64,000 nt of DNA from Sneathiella glossodoripedis JCM 23214 (GCF_000616095.1 NZ_BAMS01000005.1:62001-126000); one strand, 5' to 3'. Positions 17,994 through 26,747 are shown, counted from the stretch's first letter. Numbers and translations are program-made. The notes: a model not told the origin generated them from the sequence alone.

Positions 17994-18335
17994 TTTTTTA
18001 ATAAATATGTTAAACTATTGAAATAAATATTAAATTATATCAGGCGCCAGCCAATTATGATTTTTTTCTTATTTAATAAGTCGCAACGCAGCACAAACTC
18101 AAATCTGAATTGCCAACTTTCACAAACATAGAACATAAAATGTTAACCACATTATTCTATAAAAGTGACTTGTATTGATTTTGAGACCCAGACGTCTGAA
18201 TGTGGTTGTGAGGACTCACCCAGATTAATCTTTATGAAAAGTTTAAGGAATTTATTGGACATGATTCGCTTCATTTCCTAAACTCCTGAAAATCAATTGA
18301 GATTAACGGTCGATTACTGGTTTCAGCCACCAGAA

Positions 18336-19694
18336 ATGTTGAGAGAGAAATTGTCAAATAGAACGGAAAAAGCCTTAAACTCTACTGGACGGCACAAGCT
18401 TTGCTCGGCGAATAACGTTTTGACCCCTCTTTTTCAAGGGCTGGCCCTGTTTCTGGTTCTAGTTTTAACTTCACTCGTTCTTTCAAGTGAGTCTCAAGCC
18501 AACTCGCGCTATGCCTCTATTGTAATGGATAGCCGCACAGGACAGGTCCTGTTCTCCCGTAATGCTGACAAACGCCTTTATCCAGCATCCCTAACCAAAA
18601 TCATGACCTTGTACATGACTTTTGACGCATTAAAGAAAGGGCGTTTCACGCTGGATACGCGACTGAGAGTTTCTGCAAGAGCGGCAGGACAAACGCCAAC
18701 CAAACTTGGCCTTAAAAAGGGCGAAACAATTACTGTTCGTGATGCAATGTTTGGCCTGATTACCAAGTCTGCAAACGATGCAGCAACGGTTCTGGCTGAA
18801 GCGATGGCACCGACCGAAGCCGCATTTGCGAGGCTAATGACTGATCGAGCAAGAAAGCTGGGGATGAGCAGAACCAGTTTTAGAAACGCAAGTGGCCTGC
18901 CAAATCGCAGACAGAAAAGCACCGCCCGCGACATGGCACTCCTTGGCGCCGCAATCATTCACGATTTTCCTGAATATTATGACTTCTTATCCCTACAAAG
19001 CTTTGAATATAAAGGTCGCAAGTTCAAGAACCACAACAATCTACTTGGAAAATATGCGGGTGCCGACGGCATAAAAACCGGTTATATCCGTGCATCTGGA
19101 TTCAATCTGGTGGCATCCGCCAAACGAGGCGACAACCGCTTGATCGGCGTCGTGTTCGGTGGTCGCAATGCTAAAAGCCGCGACAGGCACATGACCAAGC
19201 TACTGGACAAAGGGTTTGAGAGAATAGAGCAAATGCGTGCCTATGCGATTCCTCTACCGCTTCAACGTCCAGTGAATATTGCCCTTGGCATGAACCATGG
19301 CAATAACCGCACACAGGTAGCCGCTGCAAAGCCTGCTCAAATCGCCCAAGCTCCACGGCCATCACAAACAACCGCCGTTCCCACTCCTCCTAAACAGAGT
19401 ACAACTGCTTTTTCTGACGGAAAATGGGGCATTCAGGTTGGGGCGTTCTCACGTGCAGGTAAAGCAAGAGATCAGCTAAATCTCGCAATCAGTCGCTCTG
19501 ACGCGGCTATTGAAAGCGGGCGGTATAATATTCAGAAAGTCACTCATAATGGCACACCGATTTACAGAGCACAAATGATTGGCTTCACAGAGGCTCAGGC
19601 GCGCAACCTTTGCAGGAACCTAATTCGCCAGTCCATCACCTGCTTTATTGTCACACCAGAGACTGGAAATCTGATGCGTGTTGCACTCAACTGA
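18336..19694 (+). CDS. D-alanyl-D-alanine carboxypeptidase with C-terminal SPOR domain
   Basis: About 452 residues from ATG 18336 (a TTG at 18297 would add 13). A signal-anchor helix lies near residues 30-48. The S11 peptidase domain has all three penicillin-binding motifs: SLTK near 85-88, SAN in TKSANDAA, and KTG in GIKTGYIRA. After a Pro/Ala/Thr-rich linker comes a SPOR domain (WGIQVGAFSRAGKARDQL ... YRAQMIGF), which binds denuded peptidoglycan at the septum. It should trim the terminal D-Ala of stem peptides in the periplasm, probably at division sites. This DacC-like plus SPOR layout is common in alphaproteobacteria. Confidence 0.92.
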   Translation: MLREKLSNRTEKALNSTGRHKLCSANNVLTPLFQGLALFLVLVLTSLVLSSESQANSRYASIVMDSRTGQVLFSRNADKRLYPASLTKIMTLYMTFDALKKGRFTLDTRLRVSARAAGQTPTKLGLKKGETITVRDAMFGLITKSANDAATVLAEAMAPTEAAFARLMTDRARKLGMSRTSFRNASGLPNRRQKSTARDMALLGAAIIHDFPEYYDFLSLQSFEYKGRKFKNHNNLLGKYAGADGIKTGYIRASGFNLVASAKRGDNRLIGVVFGGRNAKSRDRHMTKLLDKGFERIEQMRAYAIPLPLQRPVNIALGMNHGNNRTQVAAAKPAQIAQAPRPSQTTAVPTPPKQSTTAFSDGKWGIQVGAFSRAGKARDQLNLAISRSDAAIESGRYNIQKVTHNGTPIYRAQMIGFTEAQARNLCRNLIRQSITCFIVTPETGNLMRVALN

Positions 19695-19709
19695 TTTCAG
19701 TTGGGACCG

Positions 19710-20570
19710 CTAAAGGCGATTTAACGGTATCTTCAAATAGGAAACTCCATTGTCTTCTGGCGCTGGCAAATCTCCCGCCCGCATATTCACTTGAACAGAC
19801 GGCAAGATCAAAACCGGCATTTGCAAGCCGGCATCACGAGCATTTCGCATTTCCACGAACTCCCCTTCACTAACCCCGTCATGAATGTGAATATTTGTTG
19901 ATAGCTGCTCTGCAACTGTGGTTTCCCATTTATAGTCGCGCCCATCGGGAGCGTAGTCGTGACACATAAACAGGCGCGTCTCTTTTGGTAGGGACAGAAT
20001 TTTTTTTATTGAACGATAAAGCTGGGCCGCATCCCCACCCGGAAAGTCACATCGAGCTGTTCCATAGTCAGGCATAAAAAGCGTATCGCCTACGAAGACA
20101 GCATCTTCAATTTTATAACTCACACATGCAGGGGTGTGACCTGGCGTGTGCATCACCGAAATCATGAATTGTCCAAGCGGCAACTCAAACCCGTCTTTCA
20201 GCAACTTATCAAACTGCGAGCCATCCGCAGGCATCTCATCCGCCGCATTAAAGACATCCTGAAAAACTTCCTGCACCTGACATACATGTTCGCCAACCCC
20301 AATCAAGCCACCCAACCTACTCTTTAAATAAGGTGCGGCTGACAGGTGATCTGCGTGAACATGGGTCTCCAGTATCCAATCAACCCGCAAGTCATGACTT
20401 GCAACATATGCGCAAATTTCATCTGCTGTAGAAGTATCTGTACGGCCTGATTTATGATCATAATCCAAAACGCTGTCTATTATTGCGGAGCGGCCGGACT
20501 GAGTGTCGGAGACAACATATGAGACCGTAAATGTCGGCTCATGAAAGAAGGGCTTGATTTCAACTGTCAT
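19710..20570 (-). CDS. blh: Metallo-beta-lactamase fold persulfide dioxygenase-like hydrolase (Blh type)
   Basis: 286 residues. The metal motif THVHADH, a later His in HTPGHTPAC, GDTLF with the bridging Asp, and a final His in MCHDYAP match the ETHE1/Blh group of the fold. These enzymes oxidise glutathione persulfide to sulfite. It diverges from a BigR-type regulator with 65 bp between starts, which is the classic bigR-blh arrangement for sulfide detoxification. No rhodanese domain is fused. The dioxygenase activity is inferred from family and context. Confidence 0.85.
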   Translation of the reverse strand: MTVEIKPFFHEPTFTVSYVVSDTQSGRSAIIDSVLDYDHKSGRTDTSTADEICAYVASHDLRVDWILETHVHADHLSAAPYLKSRLGGLIGVGEHVCQVQEVFQDVFNAADEMPADGSQFDKLLKDGFELPLGQFMISVMHTPGHTPACVSYKIEDAVFVGDTLFMPDYGTARCDFPGGDAAQLYRSIKKILSLPKETRLFMCHDYAPDGRDYKWETTVAEQLSTNIHIHDGVSEGEFVEMRNARDAGLQMPVLILPSVQVNMRAGDLPAPEDNGVSYLKIPLNRL

Positions 20571-20599
20571 AGGTTTTCTCTCGATTATTCAATTTACTC

Positions 20600-20635
20600 T
20601 TGACTATATATCTGTATATTTGTAGATATTCAAGT
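20600..20635 (+). promoter_or_regulatory. bigR promoter with overlapping inverted-repeat operator
   Basis: TTGACT (20600-20605) and TAGATA (20623-20628) are spaced by 17 bp. Inverted repeat ATATCT-N10-AGATAT (20608-20629) covers the spacer and the -10 box, so a bound repressor would block RNA polymerase. The predicted transcription start falls at or next to the ATG at 20636, hinting at a leaderless message. The same operator could shut the divergent blh gene. Confidence 0.6.
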
Positions 20636-20935
20636 ATGAATATAAATGACATGAAAAAATCGGCTGCTCGCGCCAGCACTCTTATGAAAGCATTATCCAG
20701 TGAAACACGGCTTATGCTTTTGTGTCAGATGAATGATGGCGAAAAATCAGTCAATGAACTGGCGCAAACTCTGGAAATGCGCCCCTCTTCCGTTTCACAA
20801 CAACTTGCACTTCTTCGAAAAGATGGACTTGTTGAAACCCGACGCGAAGGGCAAACCATATACTACTCCCTTTGCGGTAATGAAGCACGCAACGTCATTG
20901 GCACCCTGTATGATCTCTACTGCGGGGATCAGTAA
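20636..20935 (+). CDS. bigR: ArsR-family persulfide sensor, BigR/SqrR type
   Basis: 99 residues with a winged-helix fold; the recognition helix is RPSSVSQQLALLRKDGLV. Cys30 and Cys96 are 66 residues apart, the same spacing as the redox pair of BigR (42/108) and SqrR (41/107), which form a tetrasulfide link with persulfides and release DNA. A third Cys (Cys80) is extra. ATG 20636 is chosen on similarity; no Shine-Dalgarno is seen before it, and a second Met codon is at 20651. It heads an operon with sulP and the two YedE-like genes and diverges from blh. Confidence 0.87.
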   Translation: MNINDMKKSAARASTLMKALSSETRLMLLCQMNDGEKSVNELAQTLEMRPSSVSQQLALLRKDGLVETRREGQTIYYSLCGNEARNVIGTLYDLYCGDQ

Positions 20936-20940
20936 GTTTC

Positions 20941-22695
20941 ATGTCCTTCAGCACAGTCTTTCCCGCAGCAAAATGGCTGTCCACCTATAACAAATCCTTA
21001 TTTAGCGGTGATCTAATCGCTGGGATCATCACAGCCATATTGCTTATTCCCCAAGCAATGGCCTATTCAGCACTTGCAGGCCTGCCGCCTCAAATTGGTC
21101 TTTATGCCAGTATTGCTGCGCCTATCATGTACGCCTTATTTGGTAGCAGCAGAACACTTGCCGTCGGCCCCGTTGCCGTCGCCTCCTTAATGGTGGCCTA
21201 TGCACTTGGATCAATAGCTGAGCAAGGCACAGCCTCTTATTTGGAAGCTGCAATACTGCTATCCTTCATGGTCGGTATCTGTTTCATTGGAATTGCGATA
21301 TTGCGGTTGGGGGTACTTACAGAATTTCTAAGCCATCCTGTCATGGCTGGATTTACCAGTGCAGCTGCCATCATGATTGCTTTCAGTCAATTAACACCGT
21401 TTGCCGGATTTGACGAAAAGCTCTTATTCGCCGATTTGTTAAGTATAGGGTCGCTGATCTCCATTCCTGGCAGGATAAACGATTTAACCTTGGTTTTAGG
21501 CATTGTATGCCTCTGCGGACTTTATTTAATTAGAAAACATTTCGCTAAATTCCTTGAAAAACTACCGATATCAACCTCTCTTGCTACAGGGATCGCAAAA
21601 ACCGGCCCCCTTATTGTCCTGGTTTTCTCCTCTTTAGCAATTTGGATATTTGACATGAACAGCACCTATGATGTTGCTGTAATTGGTCACATACCAGCGG
21701 GTTTGCCAGAACTCTCCGTCTCTTCATTTAACTGGTCGCTAGTTCAGGAATTAGCCCCCTCAGCCATTCTGATAACAATTGTCAGCTTTATTGAAAGCGT
21801 TGCAATTGCCAAAGTTCTGGCCAGTAAAAGGCGGGAAAGATTAAACATAACCCAAGAAGCCTGGGGATTGGGCTTTGCAAATATTGGCAGCGGTTTCACA
21901 GGAGCAAGTCCCGTCTGCGGTGGCTTTAGCAGATCTGTTGTCAATTTCTCTGCCGGCGCCAATACACAATTGGCGGCCATTATTACCGCGTTAATTATCG
22001 GAGCAACGCTAACCTTCTTCACGCCGCTCTTTTACAATGTTCCCAAGACTGTCCTTGCAGCAATAATTCTAATCGCAATTTTGGAACTGGTAGATCTAAA
22101 AGGGTTCTTGAAGAATTTACGCTATGACCGTGCTGACGGCGTGGCTGAAGCGACTACTTTCCTGTGCGTGCTGTTCTTTGGAATTGAAACCGGCCTACTC
22201 GCCGGTATCGGCATATCGCTCACATTGCACTTCTGGCGCTCCAGCAGACCTCATATTGCTATTGTTGGTCAGGTAGGAGACAGCGAGCATTTTAGAAATG
22301 TCAAACGGCACAAAGTAAAAACTTATCCCCATCTTCTAGCTATCCGTATTGACGAAAGTCTGTTTTTCGCAAATGCGGGTTATTTGGAAACTTATATTCT
22401 TAACGAAGTCGCCAATAAGCCTGAGCTTAGTGACATTCTCCTAATCTGTAGCGCTGTCAACGCCATTGACGCCAGCGCTCTGCACACACTTGAACAGCTC
22501 AAGAGCGAACTTGATGACAGTTCTGTAGCTTTGCATTTTGCTGAAATAAAAGGCCCTGTTATGGATCGATTGCAAGCAACCAGTCTATTCAGCTCCCAAA
22601 ATCCTCCGCAGGTTTTTCTCAGCACTCATCAAGCATTCAAGGAAATTTCCGCCAAGGGAAATCCGCTTTTAAATGATCCGGAATGGAGTATCTAA
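20941..22695 (+). CDS. SulP family anion transporter with STAS domain
   Basis: 584 residues. The first 430 or so hold about 12 membrane segments, with the SulP signature region around MAYSALAGLPPQIGLYAS. The C-terminal STAS domain is about residues 450-560 (LAIRIDESLFFANAGYLE, AVNAIDASALHTLEQL). SulP proteins carry sulfate, bicarbonate or other anions. Its start is 5 bp after the bigR stop and its own stop abuts the next ATG, so it belongs to the sulfide-response operon. There it may export sulfite/sulfate made by Blh, a role held by TauE-type exporters in other bigR clusters (inference). Confidence 0.9.
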   Translation: MSFSTVFPAAKWLSTYNKSLFSGDLIAGIITAILLIPQAMAYSALAGLPPQIGLYASIAAPIMYALFGSSRTLAVGPVAVASLMVAYALGSIAEQGTASYLEAAILLSFMVGICFIGIAILRLGVLTEFLSHPVMAGFTSAAAIMIAFSQLTPFAGFDEKLLFADLLSIGSLISIPGRINDLTLVLGIVCLCGLYLIRKHFAKFLEKLPISTSLATGIAKTGPLIVLVFSSLAIWIFDMNSTYDVAVIGHIPAGLPELSVSSFNWSLVQELAPSAILITIVSFIESVAIAKVLASKRRERLNITQEAWGLGFANIGSGFTGASPVCGGFSRSVVNFSAGANTQLAAIITALIIGATLTFFTPLFYNVPKTVLAAIILIAILELVDLKGFLKNLRYDRADGVAEATTFLCVLFFGIETGLLAGIGISLTLHFWRSSRPHIAIVGQVGDSEHFRNVKRHKVKTYPHLLAIRIDESLFFANAGYLETYILNEVANKPELSDILLICSAVNAIDASALHTLEQLKSELDDSSVALHFAEIKGPVMDRLQATSLFSSQNPPQVFLSTHQAFKEISAKGNPLLNDPEWSI

Positions 22696-23139
22696 ATGGA
22701 AAACTTTACCCCTTTCACTTCTTTGTCCGGGGGTATTATCCTCGGCATTTCAGCGACCCTTCTCCTGATGAGTGGCCGAATAGCAGGAATTAGCGGCATT
22801 TTAGGAGGCCTTATCCCTCCAGCCTCTGATGATAAAAGCTGGAGAGTACTTTTCCTGATAGGTCTCGTCACGGGTGCTGCCTTATTCCCACTAGTTGGCG
22901 GCGACACCGATTACATAGATGTGAACCCTTATAATTTCGAAGAGAGCATTCACTATGGCATTCTGGTACTGGCCGGATTGCTCGTTGGCGCTGGGACAAA
23001 CATTGGTGCTGGATGTACCAGTGGTCATGGAATTTGCGGGTTAGGAAGGTTATCGGCGAGATCACTTGTCGCAACATTGAGCTTTATGGCAAGCGCGATA
23101 ATCGTTGTTTTCGTTATCCGTCAAATCACAGGAGGCTAA
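22696..23139 (+). CDS. YeeE/YedE family half-transporter (PmpA-like)
   Basis: 147 residues with four or five membrane segments. The family's Cys motif is GAGCTSGHGICG followed by RLSARSLVATLSFM. The YeeE/YedE fold moves thiosulfate or persulfide-like sulfur species through the inner membrane via conserved Cys residues; half-size pairs are known as PmpA/PmpB. The ATG directly follows the sulP stop (zero spacing). Confidence 0.87.
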   Translation: MENFTPFTSLSGGIILGISATLLLMSGRIAGISGILGGLIPPASDDKSWRVLFLIGLVTGAALFPLVGGDTDYIDVNPYNFEESIHYGILVLAGLLVGAGTNIGAGCTSGHGICGLGRLSARSLVATLSFMASAIIVVFVIRQITGG

Positions 23140-23140
23140 G

Positions 23141-23575
23141 ATGACAAAAGTAATTGCTATTGTATCAGGCATTTTATTCGGATATGGGCTCGCGCTATCA
23201 GGAATGTTAAGCCCGGCTAAGGTGATCGGATTTTTAGATCTGACAGGTGACTGGGACCCAAGTCTGGCCTTCGTCATGGGGGGTGGCCTGATTGTGACCG
23301 TTATTTCCTTTAGACTCCTTTTACGGCTTCCTCACCCACTTTTTGGTGATAAGTTTCAGGTCCCAAACCGCACCGATCTGGATAAAAGGTTGATCGCTGG
23401 ATCAGCCACTTTTGGAATAGGCTGGGCACTTGGAGGACTGTGTCCGGGGCCAGCGATTAGCTCCCTCGCTTATGCAGATCCCCGAATTTTTATCTTCTTC
23501 GCATCAATGGTTGCGGGTATTTGGCTCGCCAAAACGCTACTCCCTCAACGGGCGCAAAGTGCAGTCGCCAACTGA
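23141..23575 (+). CDS. YeeE/YedE family half-transporter (PmpB-like, DUF6691)
   Basis: 144 residues, about four membrane segments, with LFGYGLALSGMLSPAKVIGFLD at the start and the Cys motif GGLCPGPAI. It complements the preceding half-protein to make the full YeeE-type fold. AGGAGG stands 5 bp before ATG 23141, which decides that start over the open frame further upstream. Its 3' end overlaps the convergent psuG gene by 31 bp. Confidence 0.87.
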   Translation: MTKVIAIVSGILFGYGLALSGMLSPAKVIGFLDLTGDWDPSLAFVMGGGLIVTVISFRLLLRLPHPLFGDKFQVPNRTDLDKRLIAGSATFGIGWALGGLCPGPAISSLAYADPRIFIFFASMVAGIWLAKTLLPQRAQSAVAN

Positions 23576-24456
23576 GCTGCAACACGACCATTGTTCAGGG
23601 CAAGCGATAAATTGACTTCGCTTGTCCTTCCTTCTGACAAACGATTTAAAGCACCTAGAATATAAGGAGTTATAGCCGCCCCCTTTATACCAGAGGCCAC
23701 AGCTTCTTTGGATGCTTTCGCAACCAGCTCATCCACCTCTTCATTGCTCATGGCATCTTTTGCAGGCACAGGATTGCAGATCAGCATTCCGGCTGGTACT
23801 TCCATTTGGAAATGCGCCCCCACGATTTCGGAAAGCTCCTCAATTGTGTTAGCCGTTGCAGGAACATTCAACCCACTTGAAACGCTGTGAAAGGCTGGAA
23901 ATTTATCTGTTTTAAAGCCAACAACTAGCACACTGTAACTTTCCAGCACTTCTAGTGTTGCTGGCAAATCCAGTATGGATTTAGCCCCCGCAGCAACAAC
24001 GGCGACGGCAGTTCGGGAAAGCTCGAGAAGATCAGCGCTCACATCGAAACCGCGACCACCTTCCTCGGCTTTGTGCACTCCGCCAATACCACCTGTTGCA
24101 AATACGCGTATTCCTGCCTTATGCGCAATGTAGGATGTAGATGCAACGGTAGTCGCACCAGTGCATTTACCCGCAATTGCGACAGGCAAATCGCGGACGG
24201 AGCATTTCATGACAGTCTCCGACTTTGCAAGATGCAAAAGCTGTTCCTCAACTAGTCCGCAGGTTACCATTCCGTTCAGGATTGCAATTGTCGCTGGGAC
24301 AGCACCTTCGGACCGAATGATCGCTTCCATCTCTTTGGCAAGCTCAACATTTTTGGGATAAGGGAATCCGTGGCTGATTATGGTTGATTCAAGAGCAACA
24401 ACAGGCCTTCCATCATTTAAAGCCTGCTCCACTTCCGGCGAATACTCAATTTGCAT
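23545..24456 (-). CDS. psuG: Pseudouridine-5'-phosphate glycosidase
   Basis: 303 residues, the usual length. Family motifs are VALESTIISHGFPYPKN (catalytic Glu/Lys region), GATTVASTSYIAHKAGIRVF, GGIGGVHKAEEGGRGFDVSADL and ICNPVPAKDAM. PsuG cleaves the C-C bond of pseudouridine 5'-phosphate to uracil and ribose-5-phosphate. The partner kinase PsuK is not adjacent and I do not see it in the window. It converges on and overlaps the PmpB-like gene; no terminator lies between them. Confidence 0.93.
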   Translation of the reverse strand: MQIEYSPEVEQALNDGRPVVALESTIISHGFPYPKNVELAKEMEAIIRSEGAVPATIAILNGMVTCGLVEEQLLHLAKSETVMKCSVRDLPVAIAGKCTGATTVASTSYIAHKAGIRVFATGGIGGVHKAEEGGRGFDVSADLLELSRTAVAVVAAGAKSILDLPATLEVLESYSVLVVGFKTDKFPAFHSVSSGLNVPATANTIEELSEIVGAHFQMEVPAGMLICNPVPAKDAMSNEEVDELVAKASKEAVASGIKGAAITPYILGALNRLSEGRTSEVNLSLALNNGRVAAQLATALCAR

Positions 24457-24624
24457 CGCTTAAATTCCCGTCTCTATCTCATATAGTATTTGTATTGGCT
24501 GGCAATCACCTAGCGTCCGCTTGACACAAGATCAAGTAAAAGATTTTGTTTTCGTTGCACTTTTCCGAAAATAGAGATTAAGGTTAACCTCAACAAATTA
24601 ATGAAAAAAGAAAAGGAGTGTATA

Positions 24625-25392
24625 ATGAGTTCCCCCAGAAAAGTTGCCATCGTTACCGGATCTGCCACAGGCACCGGTGCTGCAATTGCAATTGCATTGG
24701 CCAAAAAAGATTATAACGTACTCATAAATTACACAAAAAGCGAAACCGAAGCTCGTGAAACTGCAAAAGCGGTTGAGGCTGAAGGGGTAGAGGTCCTCGT
24801 CTTTCAGGGTGACGTATCCAGAGATGAAGACTGCCAAAATATGGCCACCGCTGCCATGGACAAATGGGGGCGAATCGACGCCCTTGTAAATAATGCGGGA
24901 CGAACGAAATTTGTCTCCCACGAAGATTTGGAAGGTCTGGATGCAAAAGACTTTCACGACATCTATGCAGTCAACACAATAGGTCCCTTTCAAATGACAA
25001 GGGCCTGCGCGCCACACCTTAAAAATAGTGGTCGTGGGCGTGTGGTCATGATTTCATCTGTCGCTGGCACGCATGGGCATGGCTCATCCATCGCGTATGT
25101 CGCCTCAAAAGGGGGCTTAAACTCCATGACCAAAGCACTTGCACGTGCTTTAGGCCCAGAAATCACAGTAAATGCGGTGTGCCCAGGTATGATCGAAACA
25201 AGATGGCTGCGTGAAGGGTGGGGCGATGAAAACTATGATCGGAATAAACAGGCAATGACGAAAAAGGTCCCGTTGGCCAAGGTTTCGCAGCCAGAAGATA
25301 TCGCAGACGCTGTTGTGTGGTTCATTGAAGGCGCCAATGTCGTAACCGGAGAGTTGCTTATGGTTGATGGCGGAATGCACTTGGTCAGCTAA
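24625..25392 (+). CDS. SDR family oxidoreductase
   Basis: 255 residues. Classical short-chain dehydrogenase: cofactor loop TGSATGTG, NNAG, catalytic Ser in MISSVAG and YVASK (Tyr-x3-Lys), ending in VDGGMH. This is the FabG-like subgroup with an NAD(P)H-dependent carbonyl reductase or alcohol dehydrogenase activity; the substrate is unknown. An ATG at 24601 is in frame, but AAGGAG ahead of ATG 24625 fixes the start. It stands alone between psuG (divergent) and a long inverted repeat. Confidence 0.88.
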   Translation: MSSPRKVAIVTGSATGTGAAIAIALAKKDYNVLINYTKSETEARETAKAVEAEGVEVLVFQGDVSRDEDCQNMATAAMDKWGRIDALVNNAGRTKFVSHEDLEGLDAKDFHDIYAVNTIGPFQMTRACAPHLKNSGRGRVVMISSVAGTHGHGSSIAYVASKGGLNSMTKALARALGPEITVNAVCPGMIETRWLREGWGDENYDRNKQAMTKKVPLAKVSQPEDIADAVVWFIEGANVVTGELLMVDGGMHLVS

Positions 25393-25399
25393 AACGATT

Positions 25400-25445
25400 T
25401 GAGACCATACTTATTGTTTGAAATAAAACATCATAGATGGTCTCA
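25400..25445. repeat. Inverted repeat with 9-bp perfect arms after the SDR gene
   Basis: TGAGACCAT (25400-25408) and ATGGTCTCA (25437-25445) flank 28 bp of AT-rich DNA, 8 bp after the SDR stop. The loop is long for an intrinsic terminator and the following bases are only weakly T-rich (CTTTACTT). It may still act as one, or be a regulatory dyad. Confidence 0.5.
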
Positions 25446-25585
25446 CTTTACTTATAATTACAATTTGCTATTCTTTTGATGCACAGTATTTCAGTAGCTT
25501 ACGTAATTTTTGTAATAATTTTATCAACAATACCGCCTAAGTAGCGTTTCGATTATTTGATAAATTATTAGATTGGGGCAGATTA

Positions 25586-26005
25586 ATGGCGAATGAAAAC
25601 GGTACAAATTTTGCTGCGAATAATAATAGTACTTCCAACAATAAACGCCTTTTAATTGTGGATGACGAAAGGGAATTTGGTGACTTTGTAAAAACTGTTG
25701 CAGAAGGCATGGACTACGAAGTGACTGTCACAGAGAAGGCATCAGACTTTCAACGATCCTATAATGAAACGACACCATCTGTTATCATTCTTGATATGGT
25801 AATGCCCGGTGTAGACGGCGTAGAGCTAATAAACTGGTTGGCGCAGGAAAAATGCACCGCCAAAATTATTGTGGTGACTGGATTTAACCCACGCTATATT
25901 GAACTTGCCGAAGACCTTGGGGGAGCAAAAGGTCTACCTGATATCTCTACCCTCACGAAACCCGTTGCCCTAGCAGATCTGAGGCAAGCCCTTTCTTATT
26001 CATGA
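25586..26005 (+). CDS. Single-domain response regulator
   Basis: 139 residues. An Asn/Thr-rich tail of about 20 residues precedes a receiver domain with D26-D27 in the acidic pocket, phospho-acceptor D70 (VIILDMVMPG), switch Thr98 and Lys125. There is no output domain, so it acts by protein contact or as a phosphate shuttle. No histidine kinase is nearby. Its stop overlaps the start of the next gene (ATGA), which strongly links it to the cyclotransferase-like protein. Confidence 0.9.
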   Translation: MANENGTNFAANNNSTSNNKRLLIVDDEREFGDFVKTVAEGMDYEVTVTEKASDFQRSYNETTPSVIILDMVMPGVDGVELINWLAQEKCTAKIIVVTGFNPRYIELAEDLGGAKGLPDISTLTKPVALADLRQALSYS

Positions 26006-26730
26006 GTACTTCCCTTCAGCTTGCGCTGGACTACCCTTACGAGCGACCGTCTTATTCTTACACATTGCATAATGGGGTTATTAATCATGGCGTTCCTCTA
26101 CATGAAATTAAAGACCGCATCCCGGTAATTGCCAGCGGCTCAAACGCCGCGCCCGCCCAGTTACTCAGAAAATTTTCAAACAACCCTAGCCCCATATACG
26201 TAACACGCGCAACCTTGGGCGATTTTACCTCAGTATATTCTGCCCACTTTACTTCTTATGGCTCTGTTCCCGCTACTCTGGCGTACAAACCAGGCATCAA
26301 AACTCTTTGTCATATTACCTGGCTCACAGAAGATCATCTTACTGCAATGCATGAGACAGAAGCTTTGGGGATTAACTACCGATATTCTATCTTGCGGTCG
26401 CTTAACCTCGAGTGCAGCGTGGCCGGCCCTCTGAAATCTGCAGGGGCTTATATCAGCTTGCATGGCGGACTATGTTATGATGGCGCAATGCTAGGACTAT
26501 CTGAGTTCCTGCCGGAAATACAGAAAGTTAATATCAACTGGCTCGACCAATCGGCTCTGCAACTGTTACTGCTGGAGATACTTCAAGTGAATATTCCACT
26601 TGAAGATTTCATTGTTGAAAATATAAGTAACTCTCAAGTTCGCAAGCAACGCACGCAAAAACTAAAACAAATAGCGATCGCGTTCGACTACCCAAATGAA
26701 GATATCATTCTGGATCATCCATTGGGTTGA
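26002..26730 (+). CDS. Unknown protein with gamma-glutamylcyclotransferase-like start motif
   Basis: 242 residues, no signal peptide. A segment VIASGSNAAPAQLLRKF near residue 43 resembles the YGSN substrate loop of gamma-glutamylcyclotransferase-like folds, and a Glu in HETEAL might be the general acid. The rest is not recognised. The ATG overlaps the stop of the receiver gene by four bases, so the two are cotranslated. I would call it hypothetical with a tentative fold assignment. Confidence 0.55.
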   Translation: MSTSLQLALDYPYERPSYSYTLHNGVINHGVPLHEIKDRIPVIASGSNAAPAQLLRKFSNNPSPIYVTRATLGDFTSVYSAHFTSYGSVPATLAYKPGIKTLCHITWLTEDHLTAMHETEALGINYRYSILRSLNLECSVAGPLKSAGAYISLHGGLCYDGAMLGLSEFLPEIQKVNINWLDQSALQLLLLEILQVNIPLEDFIVENISNSQVRKQRTQKLKQIAIAFDYPNEDIILDHPLG

Positions 26731-26747
26731 ATACAGAAAGGACAGCC

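Larger units (their letters stand above)
17885..18335. other. Intergenic region between divergent phasin and D,D-carboxypeptidase genes
   Basis: About 450 bp, very AT-rich, without a credible gene. The left third holds the phasin promoter and palindromes. The rest has a 10-bp palindrome CAGACGTCTG at 18189-18198 and no recognisable RNA or protein signal. The frame of the carboxypeptidase extends to a TTG at 18297 but this is probably untranslated leader. Confidence 0.6.

Noticed and set aside
18189-18198. CAGACGTCTG palindrome as an operator
   Set aside because: A 10-bp palindrome alone can arise by chance in 450 bp of intergenic DNA and there is no second supporting element.
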